Shown: positions 27,601-37,406 of the stretch, piece by piece
How positions within the stretch are numbered: position 1 is the stretch's first letter
Layout: each line of letters opens with the position of its first letter
Assembly: GCA_013397695.1 (NCBI GenBank)
Contig: VYZI01000425.1
Span: forward strand, 1 to 64,000
Source of the DNA: Centropus unirufus
Taxonomy: Eukaryota; Chordata; Aves; Cuculiformes; Centropidae
DNA: 64,000 bases
Direction: 5' to 3'
Position numbers and translations under genes: made by a program
The notes under the pieces: generated by a model
Told to the model about the DNA's origin: nothing
The model's database searches: none
Seen by the model: only the letters and a program-made list of their open reading frames with translations

Positions 27601-30063
27601 ACTGAGTTATATTGATGTTCTGGAGTACTGCACCACAGACCGAAATGTTATTCTAGATCATGTCTATTAGTTTAGATCTTGCAGACCATAGGGCTGATAG
27701 CTCCTCTGATGTCATCCTAGCCATGCAACAGAAGATAATATCATTAGCTGAACTGTCATTACATATATGTCTGCTTAGGAAAAATCAAGTTAGGTTACAA
27801 TACCAGAGTAAGAAAATAGGGACTAGCATAACACGTCTAATCTATTCTGTGAAGTACGCTACAATATTATCCATAGTTATACCATTTGACTGAGTGTTAC
27901 AGGTTAATTACATGTTATGTGCCTAAAGCTTTGACATTGTCTGTAGAAAAATTGTAACTTTAGAATTAAAGAAGTAGTCGTGCTGTGCAACCCACAAAGT
28001 TAATTTGTATTTACACAGTATGCGCATCTTTCAGGAAAATATTGAGTTACACCTTCCTTAAGAACCCTAGAATTCCTATTAAAAATGGTACGTCTTCTTT
28101 CCCTAGATAAATATTTTTATGGTTATTAGGCACACTTTGTAGGGAATGCTAAATGGAAAAAAAAGAGTAGACAACTGATTTATTTTATTACCAGCTGATG
28201 GTTATTATAACACCATAGACTGCCTAGAGTTATTTCTGACTGACAGTGGTGAAAACAAGAGAACTAGACCTTTCAAACTTGTATTTGCTTTGGAAAGGAC
28301 TATCTGGGCAACAGTAATAATTCCATTATACTAACTATATGGTTTTTACCTGTGCTAAGCCATTGGAAATCTGTGGAATATTTTTAAAGAGTATGCAAAA
28401 CACTACCACAAAATGTAAGTTGAAAGGCATTATGAATGAAAATACAGGTAAGTTATACTACTGATGGAGCTGTACCTTCAGTAAAAATGATCTGTAAATC
28501 TACAAGCCAAAACCTGTTGAAAATAGCTACCTTTAATGCAACGGTGGGCACATGTCTTTAAACAAACTTTTAGTTCAACATAATTCACTGAGTATTTGAC
28601 ATTTGATATTTATCCATTTGTGTTCTGGTACAAGTTCCACAGGGTGGCCAGCTTGACATTCATCAAGAAGCTACCACAAAGGGTCTATTAATCAACCCAA
28701 TATCACTTATCTGGTACTTGCTCTGGTGCTTTTATCCGACAGACAGGAACGGGATGGGAACAAGCACCACCCCAGCAGTATGAAGCTACATTGGTCATAA
28801 CCTGAAACAACTTTCAGTCACAGCAATCTTAATCCCATCAACTGGTCATGTCAACTAATGGGAGACAATTAAGGTGTGCAAACAGGACAGCTCTAGGAAG
28901 AGCACTGAAAGTTCAAGTAGTTCATACTGTACATTCTTTATGGATGAGAAAGGCCTCTGATAGACGTACCTAAAACCGAATTTATAACCATTTAACAGAA
29001 CTCAAGTAAGCTATAATGGCAGAAAAGCATCTCCTTCCTCTATGAGTGCAAAGTGTTGGGTTTAGTGGGAAAACCAGCAACACACCACACAAAGATGCAT
29101 ACATGCCTACAACTGGAGAAGACATCATCATTCACACTCAAAGATATGCCCAGTTCTCCAGATCAGGACTAGAGTGAACGGAGGCGCCACTGAAGCTCTG
29201 GATAGTCAAAATGGTAAGAGATGGAGACCCAGTAGCTCTAACTGGTCCAGCCGCTACGTTGCTGTGTATTTTCAAGAGGTTGTGAAGCTACCAAGTGCCT
29301 CTGAAAGACTTAATAAGGATACTGAAAGAAGTGGCAATGTTGGCTAAGTGCAGGTAGGATGAAAAATCATTGAGAAATGTTCGTATTTATAATTATATGA
29401 TGAAGGTCCACTTATCAATTTCCACATATTTTCCTTTTTTGGGGGGTGGGGGGTAGGGGGGGCTGCAGTGAAGGAAGAGCACAACAGCACCACCTTCCCA
29501 GATCCTATCTCTTTTTAAAATAACAATGAACAAATAAGGGAGCCAGCTGGACACACCAGCCGGTGGTACACATCCATATGTGAGAAACCTCAATCCTGGA
29601 ATATCCTACAATTTCTCCAGCAAGCAGAGGAGACAAAGTAGCACAAATTCATGTCAGAAGTGGCATTTGTGGCCTTATAGGGAAGCAACGAGAATGGGGC
29701 TTGCATCCCAGGCGGGATCCCTAGCTCCAGGACTCGCCGTGCCCAGCACAACTGGCTTTGGAGCGGTGACCCCAACGGCAACCCGGACACTAGGAAGCCC
29801 CCGGGGTCCCCCCCTCTCCCTAGAGTAAGAGGACGAGCCTCGGGAAAGGAAGATGCTCCCGCAGGAACGCGGGCAGCGGCTCCCGCGGCTCGGCCGGGCA
29901 TCCCCCGAAGCGGAGGGATGCGGGATCACCCGGGGCGGACGCGTGCCCGCCGCCCCCCGCCAGGGCTGCCCGGTGGGGATGCTCGCAGCCCGCCCGGCCC
30001 CGCGCCGCCGCTGCTCCTACCTCTCCCTCCGGCGCCGCTGGCCGTGGAGTTGCCGCAGCCCAT
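15610..30063 (-). CDS. C12orf75: OCC1 (C12orf75 homologue), four recognised coding exons
   Basis: This is a gene-level entry for a split minus-strand gene. Coding exons are 30063-30021 (43 nt), 23028-23004 (25 nt), 17162-17127 (36 nt) and 15683-15610 (74 nt, if the donor at its end is used). Exit phases are 1, 2 and 2, and every junction has AG/GT signals. The product reads MGCGNSTASGAGGRG, then ATGTTKDV, then AEESVSDEDKRR, then NYGGVYVGLPSDA and a serine/glutamine/lysine-rich end. This aligns along its length with my recollection of human OCC-1, a small protein of about 63 residues with no well-defined biochemical role. Visible here: a Met-Gly-Cys start typical of myristoylated and palmitoylated proteins, no membrane segment, and an acidic then basic middle. 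Compared with human, two residues appear to be missing after SDA. The last residue or residues and the 3' UTR are not settled. Identity is confident; exact termini are not. Confidence 0.9.
15684..17126 (-). other. OCC1 intron 3
   Basis: This is a phase-2 intron of about 1.4 kb containing a minus-oriented CR1 3' fragment (about 15959-16350). A 114-codon minus-strand open frame at 16559-16903 sits between the CR1 and exon 3. It shows no motif that I recognise and no splice support. Confidence 0.8.
15959..16350 (-). mobile_element. CR1 LINE, 3' fragment, minus strand
   Basis: The plus strand starts tcatagaatcac and continues with the reversed CR1 3' region: gggttggaagggacctctgg, agatcacctagtccc and ccacagcctttctggac. 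The terminal repeat, the untranslated end and part of the reverse-transcriptase C terminus are present in reverse. The 5' edge fades out around 16350. It belongs to a different CR1 subfamily from the copies at 7.5 and 54.9 kb, judging by the 3' end. It lies in OCC1 intron 3 in the same orientation as that gene. Confidence 0.88.
17127..17162 (-). CDS. C12orf75: OCC1 coding exon 3 (36 nt, AEESVSDEDKRR)
   Basis: The minus strand reads TTTGATGTTTCAG, then 36 bases, then GTAGGTGA. The first base completes the Val codon from exon 2. The next eleven codons give AEESVSDEDKR, and the last two bases (AG) join the first base of exon 4 to give the final Arg. The peptide is the equivalent of human TEESVTEDDKRR. 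Entry and exit phases are both 2, so skipping this exon would keep the frame and remove 12 residues. Confidence 0.92.
17163..23003 (-). other. OCC1 intron 2
   Basis: This is a phase-2 intron of about 5.8 kb with donor GTAAGT. Its main content is the endogenous-retrovirus LTR at about 19650-20725, inserted antisense to OCC1. A 116-codon minus-strand open frame at 17348-17698 lies just upstream of exon 3. It has no recognisable domain and I treat it as chance. The rest shows nothing I can name. Confidence 0.8.
19650..20725 (+). mobile_element. Solo LTR of an avian endogenous retrovirus (ERVL-like), plus orientation
   Basis: About 1.1 kb matches a long LTR type I recall as common in bird genomes. 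It starts with a tttgtatggtaaggttttgg segment and a promoter-like gtatttaagaagg (about 19823). Next comes a long run of imperfect 'gcccatgctgga...' units between about 20020 and 20330, and a cataaattaaatt segment near 20533 where a polyadenylation signal AATAAA would be expected (here mutated). It ends near cagcatcaacccaccaca at about 20725. No gag, pol or env sequence flanks it, so it is a solo LTR or the remnant of one. Outer boundaries are approximate and I could not identify a target-site duplication. It is inside OCC1 intron 2, antisense to the gene. Confidence 0.85.
23004..23028 (-). CDS. C12orf75: OCC1 coding exon 2 (25-nt microexon, ATGTTKDV)
   Basis: On the minus strand a long T-rich tract and CATTCTAG precede this 25-base exon, which is followed by GTAAGTATT, a near-perfect donor. 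Read with the G left over from exon 1 it gives GGT GCC ACA GGG ACT ACT AAA GAT GT, that is G-ATGTTKD plus the first two bases of a Val codon. The residues match the GPAGAAKDV stretch I recall for human OCC-1. At 25 nt it is too short for ordinary gene finders. Its length (1 mod 3) is exactly what is needed to join the phase-1 exon before it to the phase-2 exon after it. Confidence 0.9.
23211..23258. repeat. Two-copy 24-bp tandem duplication
   Basis: The 24-bp unit (atccattatgactgtcactc plus ttgt) occurs twice with no mismatch, which suggests a recent slippage or duplication event within OCC1 intron 1. Confidence 0.95.
29441..29462 (+). other. G-run cluster, potential quadruplex
   Basis: Three runs of six or seven G separated by T and TA lie on the plus strand, enough for a G-quadruplex. 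It sits in OCC1 intron 1 about 560 bp from exon 1, on the non-coding strand of OCC1. Function is unknown. Confidence 0.5.
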
Positions 30064-30310
30064 GGGCGCTGCCCTGCCCGGCGCTGCGCCCGCTGCGGTG
30101 CCGTGCGGCGGCGGGAGGCAGCCGGCGGCGGGCGGGGCCGGGGGGGGGATAGAGCCGAGGGGACCCCTCCTCCTCCTCCTGCTGCTGTTCCTCCTCCTCC
30201 TTCTCTCCCCACCCCATCCATCGCCCGAGAAACCGGTGGCCCCGAGCGCCTCCGCCCGGCACGAGCCCCGGCCCCTCACCGCACCCCTCCCGTCCATCCC
30301 CGACGAAAGG
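29740..30310. promoter_or_regulatory. CpG island over the OCC1 first exon
   Basis: Base composition changes sharply from AT-rich to GC-rich with very dense CpG between about 29740 and 30310, centred on OCC1 exon 1 and its presumed 5' UTR. GC-box-like runs occur near 30130 (gggcggggcc). I see no TATA box close to the start codon, which fits a CpG-island promoter with dispersed initiation. The transcription start cannot be placed from sequence alone. A CT/GGA-rich simple stretch near 30163-30210 lies in the presumed upstream region. Confidence 0.8.
30021..30063 (-). CDS. C12orf75: OCC1 coding exon 1 (start codon, MGCGNSTASGAGGR)
   Basis: The start codon is the reverse complement of 30061-30063. 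It is followed by GGC TGC GGC AAC TCC ACG, giving MGCGNST. The exon ends in GGGAGAG followed by GTAGGAG, a good donor, leaving one base of a split Gly codon (phase 1). Gly2 and Cys3 with Ser at position 6 resemble an N-myristoylation plus palmitoylation signal, so membrane anchoring is inferred. The start context has a C at -3 and G at +4, so it is only fair. The exon lies in a CpG island. The frame stays open upstream into a tandem repeat, but I chose this Met because it begins the conserved peptide. Confidence 0.9.
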
Positions 30311-30600
30311 CAACTCCTGCCTTCCAGGGCTTTCCTCCCACCTTCCAGGGCTTTCCTCCCACCTAAAGGCAACCCCTGCCTTCTAGGGTTTTCCTCCCAC
30401 CTTCCAGGGCTTTCCTCCCACCTAAAGGCAACCCCTGCCTTCCAGGGCTTCCCTCCCACCTTCCAGGGCTTTCCTTTCACCTGATGGTAACCCCTGCCTT
30501 CCAGGGCTTCCCTCCCACCTTCCAGGGCTTTCCTTTCACCTGATGGTAACCCCTGCCTTCCAGGGCTTCCCTCCCACCTTCCCGGGCTTTCCCCTGGTCC
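30306..30600. repeat. 59-bp tandem array, five copies
   Basis: Units begin at 30306, 30365, 30424, 30483 and 30542, each 59 bp, of the form aaaggcaacccctgcc followed by two copies of a sub-repeat 'ccttccagggctttcctccc'. Copies 2-3 and 4-5 form two slightly different types (aaaggcaacc versus gatggtaacc). The array lies about 240 bp upstream of the OCC1 start codon, at the outer edge of the CpG island. The long open frames crossing it on both strands come from the absence of stops in the unit and are not genes. Confidence 0.95.
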
Positions 30601-30699
30601 TCCCAGGCTGGAGCTGTTCAGCCGGAGCTACGGCACAGCATAGGCACAAGCTTACAGGACCCTGAACGTTCTCCTGACGCAGGCAGCAAGCTCGGAGCT

Positions 30700-30755
30700 T
30701 CCCCGGGTTGGACTCGATGATCTTAGAGGTCTTTTCCAACCTCGATGATTCTAAT
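30700..30755 (+). mobile_element. CR1 LINE 3'-end fragment
   Basis: A short piece carries the diagnostic CR1 3' end: gggttggactcgatgatctt, agaggtcttttccaacct and cgatgattct. Only about 50 bp is convincing. It lies just upstream of the 59-bp array, in plus orientation. Confidence 0.8.
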
Positions 30756-33700
30756 ATGCCCCTCGACTCATGTGTTTCACAGCAGGTTTGGGACATCCTT
30801 CTTTCACCACGGGGGAAAACATTGTCACCACAGATCCAGGCTGCGAACACTACATCTGTTATCAATCACGTCCCCTTCGCTATTTTAGCAAATATTTACC
30901 AGTTACTCTCAGTATTTCTCTTCTTTCAGAAACACAATAGTGAAACTGAAGAGTCACTGAGTTTGTAAGAGCGACAGATTTGCTTCTGAAAAAGATACTG
31001 CATCTGAGAGATGTGCAAGGTGAGCTTAAAAAGCCTGCAAGCAATTTTTTTTTTATTCCAAATCTGTATCATCATTCCCCCAAAAGGACATGATTTATTT
31101 TCTGCTAACCTGAACCCTTCTTCCAGAAAGAGATGTAAAATACTTCCAAACCAAACGGCTTCCTCTAGTTCAGTGCTCCCAGATGACCAGGAAGCCAAAA
31201 AGCCCGATGGGTGCAAGCAGATACAACCACAAATACTCCAGATAGATATTGTTGCTACAACAAACCTGTTTAAGGGCTCAGAAAGACATTTTAGGGGTGT
31301 TGTAAAAACACCAGTATGAGCATCATGTATGCATACAACTGATAACTGTCTATTACAAAAAGGATCAGATATAAAATGCTGCTGCCTGATCTTTCCATCT
31401 ATTCAGAGAAATAAGGACATCACAGTTCTCTTACTGACTTCCCAAAAAGAACATATTAAGAACAAGCATCTTGAGAGTAATGCCCAGTCTCCGACAGATT
31501 TATACCCCAGGAAGGCACACCTGCATTGGCTCACTGATGTTTAACTAGCAGTGAGCACACCTCGAAAAATTGAGGGCATTTGTAGGATCTCCCTCCTCTG
31601 GCTGGCCACCTATTTTCATGACATAGGTGGAAAGTGAGTATTTTCAGGGACTTTGCTTATACCTTCCTAACAAGGTGCCAGCAAAACTCAACAATCCAGT
31701 CAAAATTTTAAAAGGCAGAGCTAATGGACACATACACATGGCCACACTCCTCCTTCACCTTCACCAGCTCCCAGGTGCAGAGGCGTGACTGCAGGCATTT
31801 TGCTTTGAACAGAAACGTCACAAATGTTCACAGCCACCCCCTTCTAATGGCAAATTTTCTGAAAGCTGTGTAGAGAAAAATAAATCCTCAGGCTCAGCTT
31901 TCAAGTGTCAAGAGTTAACCTCAGAACTAAGAAGGAAGAAAGAGTGCTCTGAGAACAAGGCTGAAAGACGTGCTGTTTAAGATCCCATACAGTTTTGTAA
32001 TACAAAAGCAAACAAAAAGTCCCAGCAACCCACACTGACCATAGACTTGCCACACTGTGGAATAATCTATGAACATGGTTTTAATATACAATTTACCCAG
32101 GAGGAAGCAGTTGCAGTTGTGGTGAGCACAGAAATTGAGCCATAGTAGAAGAGGCAGCTGGGAGGCAAAAATCCCCTGGAGATGCCTTCACACCAAGGCA
32201 TTTCCATGGCCACAAGGAGAAGATGAGACTTGTTCAGAAACCTGCAGGACTACTAAGGGTAACAGAAGGATGCTGCCACTTCCTTCTAAGTGCTGTCACT
32301 CATCTTACAAGTTCCATATATAGTACACAAGCCCTCTGTGCACAAACTCAGGGCAGCAATGAGTTCAATAAGGTAAGAAACTTCCAGCACTCCCATCCAA
32401 AGCTGGAGCTAGTACCTGCTCCAGAGGACTTATGACAAAGGGGAATGTGATATATTTCTCCATGTACTGTCTGGGGTTGTAATGAGTCAGCCCCTCCAGA
32501 ACCTTTTAAAAGAAGTGCCCTGAGGCAAACTTTCTCTCTTGGAAGCTGTATTGTATGTGCCTCCTATTTCAAATGAGAAGACATGCCTTACTTTCAACTT
32601 CACTACACAAGCTGTTCTACACAAACTGAGCATTTCACTATAACTGCAAGCAAAACAGAGTCACATAAGCAAGTTAATGAAACAAATGCTTTACATTAAA
32701 GGAATCAAGTCCTCAGAACAATTAAGCTCCCTGCATCAACAAACTTTCCGTGTCTGCCATTACACACCCTGCATACATCTTCTCTGAAGACTGGGAGATG
32801 CAATTTACCTGGCTGGAAAAACAAGGTTAATTGTGGGGTTATCCAAATCTGAAATTCCAATGATTTTCTCCTTTTTGGACATTTTTTTCTAGTCTGTTTG
32901 AAACTAAAAAAAAATGTCTGTCAAGCTGGTATGTAGGTTTATGGAGAAGGATTTTTGAATCCTGTAGTTATTTATAGGTTTTAGGAAATAGCTCTTTTAT
33001 GTACAATAATGTATATTTAGCCAAATTCCTTTCTTTAATCTAAGTATCCATATAGAAAACTTATTCACTAATTATTTTTTCTATCAAAACACTTGCTTCC
33101 AAAGGCTGGTATCTCAGTTTATGTGAGTACAGAAAAAATATAGTGCTAGTTATCCTCTTCTGGGTATTTTCTTCAGAAGAAAGTCTTTTAAAACTGGATG
33201 GTCTCAAAACCACAAGCATACTGAAAAAAAAAAAAGTTCTTCATCAGTATTTAGTATCCTGAGATGAGCTTTTTCTTAAACAAGTTCATGACAGGAATTC
33301 AACTTAGACAAAACTTTCCCACTTTAAGAGTTACACTACAAATACGATGTCAGAGTTAAACAACGCAACCACCTTGTTCATAGATTCTAAATTCCAGTGT
33401 TTTCAAGTTCAAATTCCAGTGTTTTCAAGCAACCATGCATTAGCTTTCTCCCTGGACAGTTTTACAGTCTTGCTGTAGTACTATTGTTTTATAGCTAGCA
33501 ACCTAGGCTAGTACTTATTACTGACTTGTTCAAATATCAAGGTGAGACACAGATGGTGGTTGTAATTATTTAGCCACTCAAGGTCAGCCAGTTGCACCCC
33601 AATTTCCCAGTAAGCTTGCAAGTATGGTTCTACTCAGAAAATTCATTAGTCCAAGCCCCAGTCTACCCCCCAGTCTACCATGGACAAAAGCACTTTTGGG

Positions 33701-36700
33701 CTGAAGGGGGGTTGTTTACTTCTATATGTCGATAAACAAAGCCCTATGCATCAATAAATTCAATTATTTAAATTGATAATAAAAGAGAGGAGGGGAAAAA
33801 AACCCCAGATCAAGAACTTTTTAGTAATAGCTATCATGATTTCACAACCATCACAGATACCTACTATGTGGTAGTGGAAAGTGCTTCAGAATTTTATATA
33901 CAGAGAAGATCATTATGATCTAAAAATGACAATCACCCATGTTTCTGTAATATTCCTTAGTAATCCTTATGGTGTGACAGCACTTGATGATCACACCAGT
34001 CTGACCCCAACTGTGTAAGGTAACATTGGGACATAAAATGAATTTTTGTCTCTAATGGCAGTCAGAAAGACAAAAGATAGCTAATGGGTGAGGTAACAGA
34101 GAAACCAAAGTAGGAAGCAGTGAAATGGGATTTTACCACTTAAAAAAATTAATGTGCCTAACAAGAATGTAAAAAAAAAAAAGCTGTATCAGGCCAAAGG
34201 AAAGACCTACCTTGCTCAGGATCTTGTCTTTGATAGCAGCTAAAAGAATAGTACTTATATGTTCTTCCCAAACTCTTCCATCTTCCAACATTTGTAGTGA
34301 AGAGTCTTCTTGAGATAGACATAGCTGCTAAATATTTAGCAATCCTTAACACATTTCTTCTCTGTGACCTGTCCTGCTCACCCTTGAACACATGTAAACC
34401 CCTGGCAGCCAAATCATCCTGCGATCCACTTCTTTGCCACATGTGATTTGAAGAACCTCCTTTAGTTTGTTTTGAGCCTGACTCCTGCCCGCTTCAACCA
34501 TTGATGGTTTGTTCCTTGCATCAGGATAAACACTGAAGAATCAATCCCCCACTCCATACCGTTCATGATTTTTGTTCTTTATAGTAGAATAAATAGCATT
34601 TCCTGGCGGCTGCATCAGTAGGTAGTTACAATACTTTGAAAGACATTTTCTGTGAAAGGATTCAAAAAATCCATTCTACAGACTAAATTCTGCTACTTAT
34701 AAGGCAAGAAGGCTTCCTAGGGCAAGAAGATTTTTATTAATCTATCTACGCCTACTCACATGGAAGTCACAAATAAAATTCTTATTATTGGGCCAAATCA
34801 GACGTGGACTGGGACAAAATCAATGATAACCATGAAACTGCAGCATCCTCTAAAACACCTGGCCAGAAATAAATGAACAAGGAACCTGCTGGTCGGCTAG
34901 GGAGAAACACAAGCATATCACTGAGTACAGGGACAATAAGCACCAAAGAAATGTCACTACTTTGTTAGTGGATATGCCAGCTTCACAAAAAAATCCCGTC
35001 CCGCAAATCTGGCACAATAAATACTAATTAATTTTGCAATAATTCTTTCTGAATGTGATTATTGTGCACAGTCATGAAATCTCCTTTGTTTTTAACAGTC
35101 AGCAGTCCAGGGCATATGTTTATTAGCTGATTCACAAGGTAGAAATAGAGCTCAGGAGTAAATCTTTCAAAGTTATGTTCACAGGAAAGAAATAAATCAT
35201 AATTCAACACTAGCATGTTCACATCAGTGTCATATCTGTTCCTAAAAACGCCTAGATTTTAGCACACAGACCTGCACAGAGCTTTTGAAGAATTTTCTCC
35301 TGAGCTCAGCTATTACCAACTCCTTGCAATATTTTTCTTCCAGAGTCATACGGATGATTCAGTTTTGGGTCATGTAACCAAGCTTTCTCCAAGTACATAG
35401 GATCACTGTCTGAGTGAGGACCACTAAAAAAGCTGATTTAGAAGATATATTTTATCAGTGTCCCTAAACAGTGGCATTCAAATCAGTGGCAGTGATACAG
35501 TTTCAACATCTGCAGCAGGTTCAGGCCTAGGAAAGTGAATTACCAGCTTTCAAGAAATGGTTACAGTTGAGACATCAGAGTCCTCCCTGGGAAAGGCAGA
35601 GTGAAATAAGTAAAGCTCCCTGGAGATCTTTACCCAAATACAAATTCTGACCTTTAGCGGCTCCTTTCCTCAGAACCAACTACATAAATACCTCACCTTT
35701 TTCCCATTCCAAATACAAATAGAGGATCCAAATAATTTTAATTAATAAAACTCTAAATTTATGGGCATATTTTCATTAATTCCCCATTTAAAGAAAGATG
35801 TTTAGGGTTGGTATGTTTGCTGCTACAATCCAAGGTAGGTGCCCTACAAAACAACAGACGAGCAAGTGCTTGCCTTGTATATTCAGAAACAGTTTGGAAT
35901 TCTCTCTGTGCCCAGAAGGTTAACACATATCCTGTATTAGAGGTCTTATAAAAATAGAGGAGATATATAACAGTGCTTCCTACCTCTGAGGTCACTCAGC
36001 CTTCATTTTACCATCACTGATAACAGTTTCCTGAAGCTCTATTCCAGAGAGGAAAAGCATTTTGGTCTATTCTTTTAATATACTGCACAGGCAGGCTAAT
36101 CTCTTTCCCTATTTCTCTCTACATAAATTAATTTTCAAAATGCAGCAAAATCAGCTTTTACAAAACAAAAAAAAAAAGGGATCACAAAAGTTAAAAGATA
36201 AAACAAAATACCAGAATGCTAGAGAATGAACCTTTACACTGAGATATCCCTTCAAAACAAAACACATGCTTCACTTGAGGCATATGCTTAAGCCCACTGA
36301 TATTTACTTAACACACACTAGCACCATTTGTTAAACCTAAACTAGTGCTCAAGTAGTGTAAGACAATCTGATTTAGAGTCCTAAGAGAAAACTCTCCTTG
36401 CCTCAAAACTGTATGTGAGAAAAGGCACGTGTTTCAGGAGATGATTCTGTCTTAGGGAGTTCCACACTTCAATGTCAAGAGGCCCTTCTGCACACAAGGC
36501 TCTTATTTACTAACTATCCTGAGAGGATGGTAACTCTGCTTTAAATTCTTTCCATTTTCAGGCACTTTCTCAGATGTGAATTCCTCCTCTGCTGTTGATA
36601 CAGATTTCCATTACAGTTTTCCACACATAGTAAAGCTTTTGCCTTACACTGGTACTGAAGCCAAATAGTACAGTCACTGCCTCATTTTTGCATGTAGAGT

Positions 36701-36930
36701 TACTGTAGAACGTAGAAATAGAAGATACATCTTCACGGAAAATAGCCTTTATCAAATCTGCATATTTATCTGCTTAATTAACGTCTCTTCTTTTCAAAAC
36801 ATGGGTAGACTAAAATTTGCCAGCATTTTTACAATGTCTATGTATAACTCACACTGGGTGGGAAACTCATAACTTGTATGTACTATCTTATTGAAAAGCT
36901 GGAATCCTGCTCCAGCAAATACTAGTAAGG
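30756..36930. other. Intergenic sequence between OCC1 and the solo LTR
   Basis: This is AT-rich sequence with no gene, RNA or clear transposable element that I recognise. It contains a small 22-bp two-copy duplication (33389-33430). Open frames are short and unsupported. Confidence 0.6.
33389..33430. repeat. Two-copy 22-bp tandem duplication
   Basis: The unit aaattccagtgttttcaag plus ttc is followed directly by a second, nearly complete copy. This is a minor slippage duplication in intergenic sequence. Confidence 0.9.
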
Positions 36931-37401
36931 TGTCCTAGGTTACAATGTAAGATGTGCCCAAAGGTATGTATTCTATCACCATCTTCACAAGCTGTTAAAG
37001 CAGGTGGGGCAATGTTCATTGTCTCCTACCATGACTCATCCTTGATAACTCTCTCTGGGAGTTATTTCTGTTCAATGGGCAATCAGGGACTCTGCCACAT
37101 GATTCATAGATAACTCTCTCCGGACTATCTCCTGTTAATGGGCCTTTACCTACGGGACTCTCCGAGGACAAGAGCTACGTAGCCACCACTGGACTTTCCA
37201 AGGAAGAGCAGACTCTTCTACAGAGCCACAGCCACCACTTCATTGGACTGCTACCGCCACCCTGACTGACAGGGTGTCAGGTTGTATTCTGACCCTGTCA
37301 GTGGTTTTCTTTTGTACTATTGCATTTTATTTTGTTTTTCTTTTCCTATTAAATTGTATTTCTGACTCAGAGTCTCACTGGTTTGCTTTCAAACCGGGAC
37401 A
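36931..37401 (+). mobile_element. Complete solo LTR (ERVL-type) with 5-bp target-site duplication
   Basis: The 471-bp element starts TGTCCTAGG and ends CCGGGACA, with matching terminal TGTCC/GGACA inverted repeats. It is flanked on both sides by an identical taagg (36926-36930 and 37402-37406). A 5-bp duplication is characteristic of ERVL-class integration. Inside are two related gataactctctc... segments (near 37047 and 37110), a 10-bp perfect hairpin (ctgacagggt at 37266-37275 pairing with 37292-37301), and a T-rich end with tattaaatt in the region where the polyadenylation signal would lie. No internal viral sequence remains, so it formed by recombination between two LTRs. Orientation is inferred from the 3' T-rich polyadenylation region. 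Confidence 0.93.
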
Positions 37402-37406
37402 TAAGG

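Larger units (their letters stand above)
23029..30020 (-). other. OCC1 intron 1
   Basis: This is a phase-1 intron of about 7.0 kb with donor GTAGGAG and an acceptor next to a T-rich tract. It is AT-rich and unremarkable over most of its length. It holds a perfect two-copy 24-bp duplication (23211-23258) and a G-run cluster (29441-29462). No open frame here resembles a known protein to me, and I see no large transposable element. Confidence 0.8.

Noticed and set aside
29918..30484. Long overlapping open frames of 184-188 codons on both strands
   Set aside because: They arise from the CpG island and the 59-bp array, which have few stop codons. Only the MGCGNST segment on the minus strand has protein-level support.
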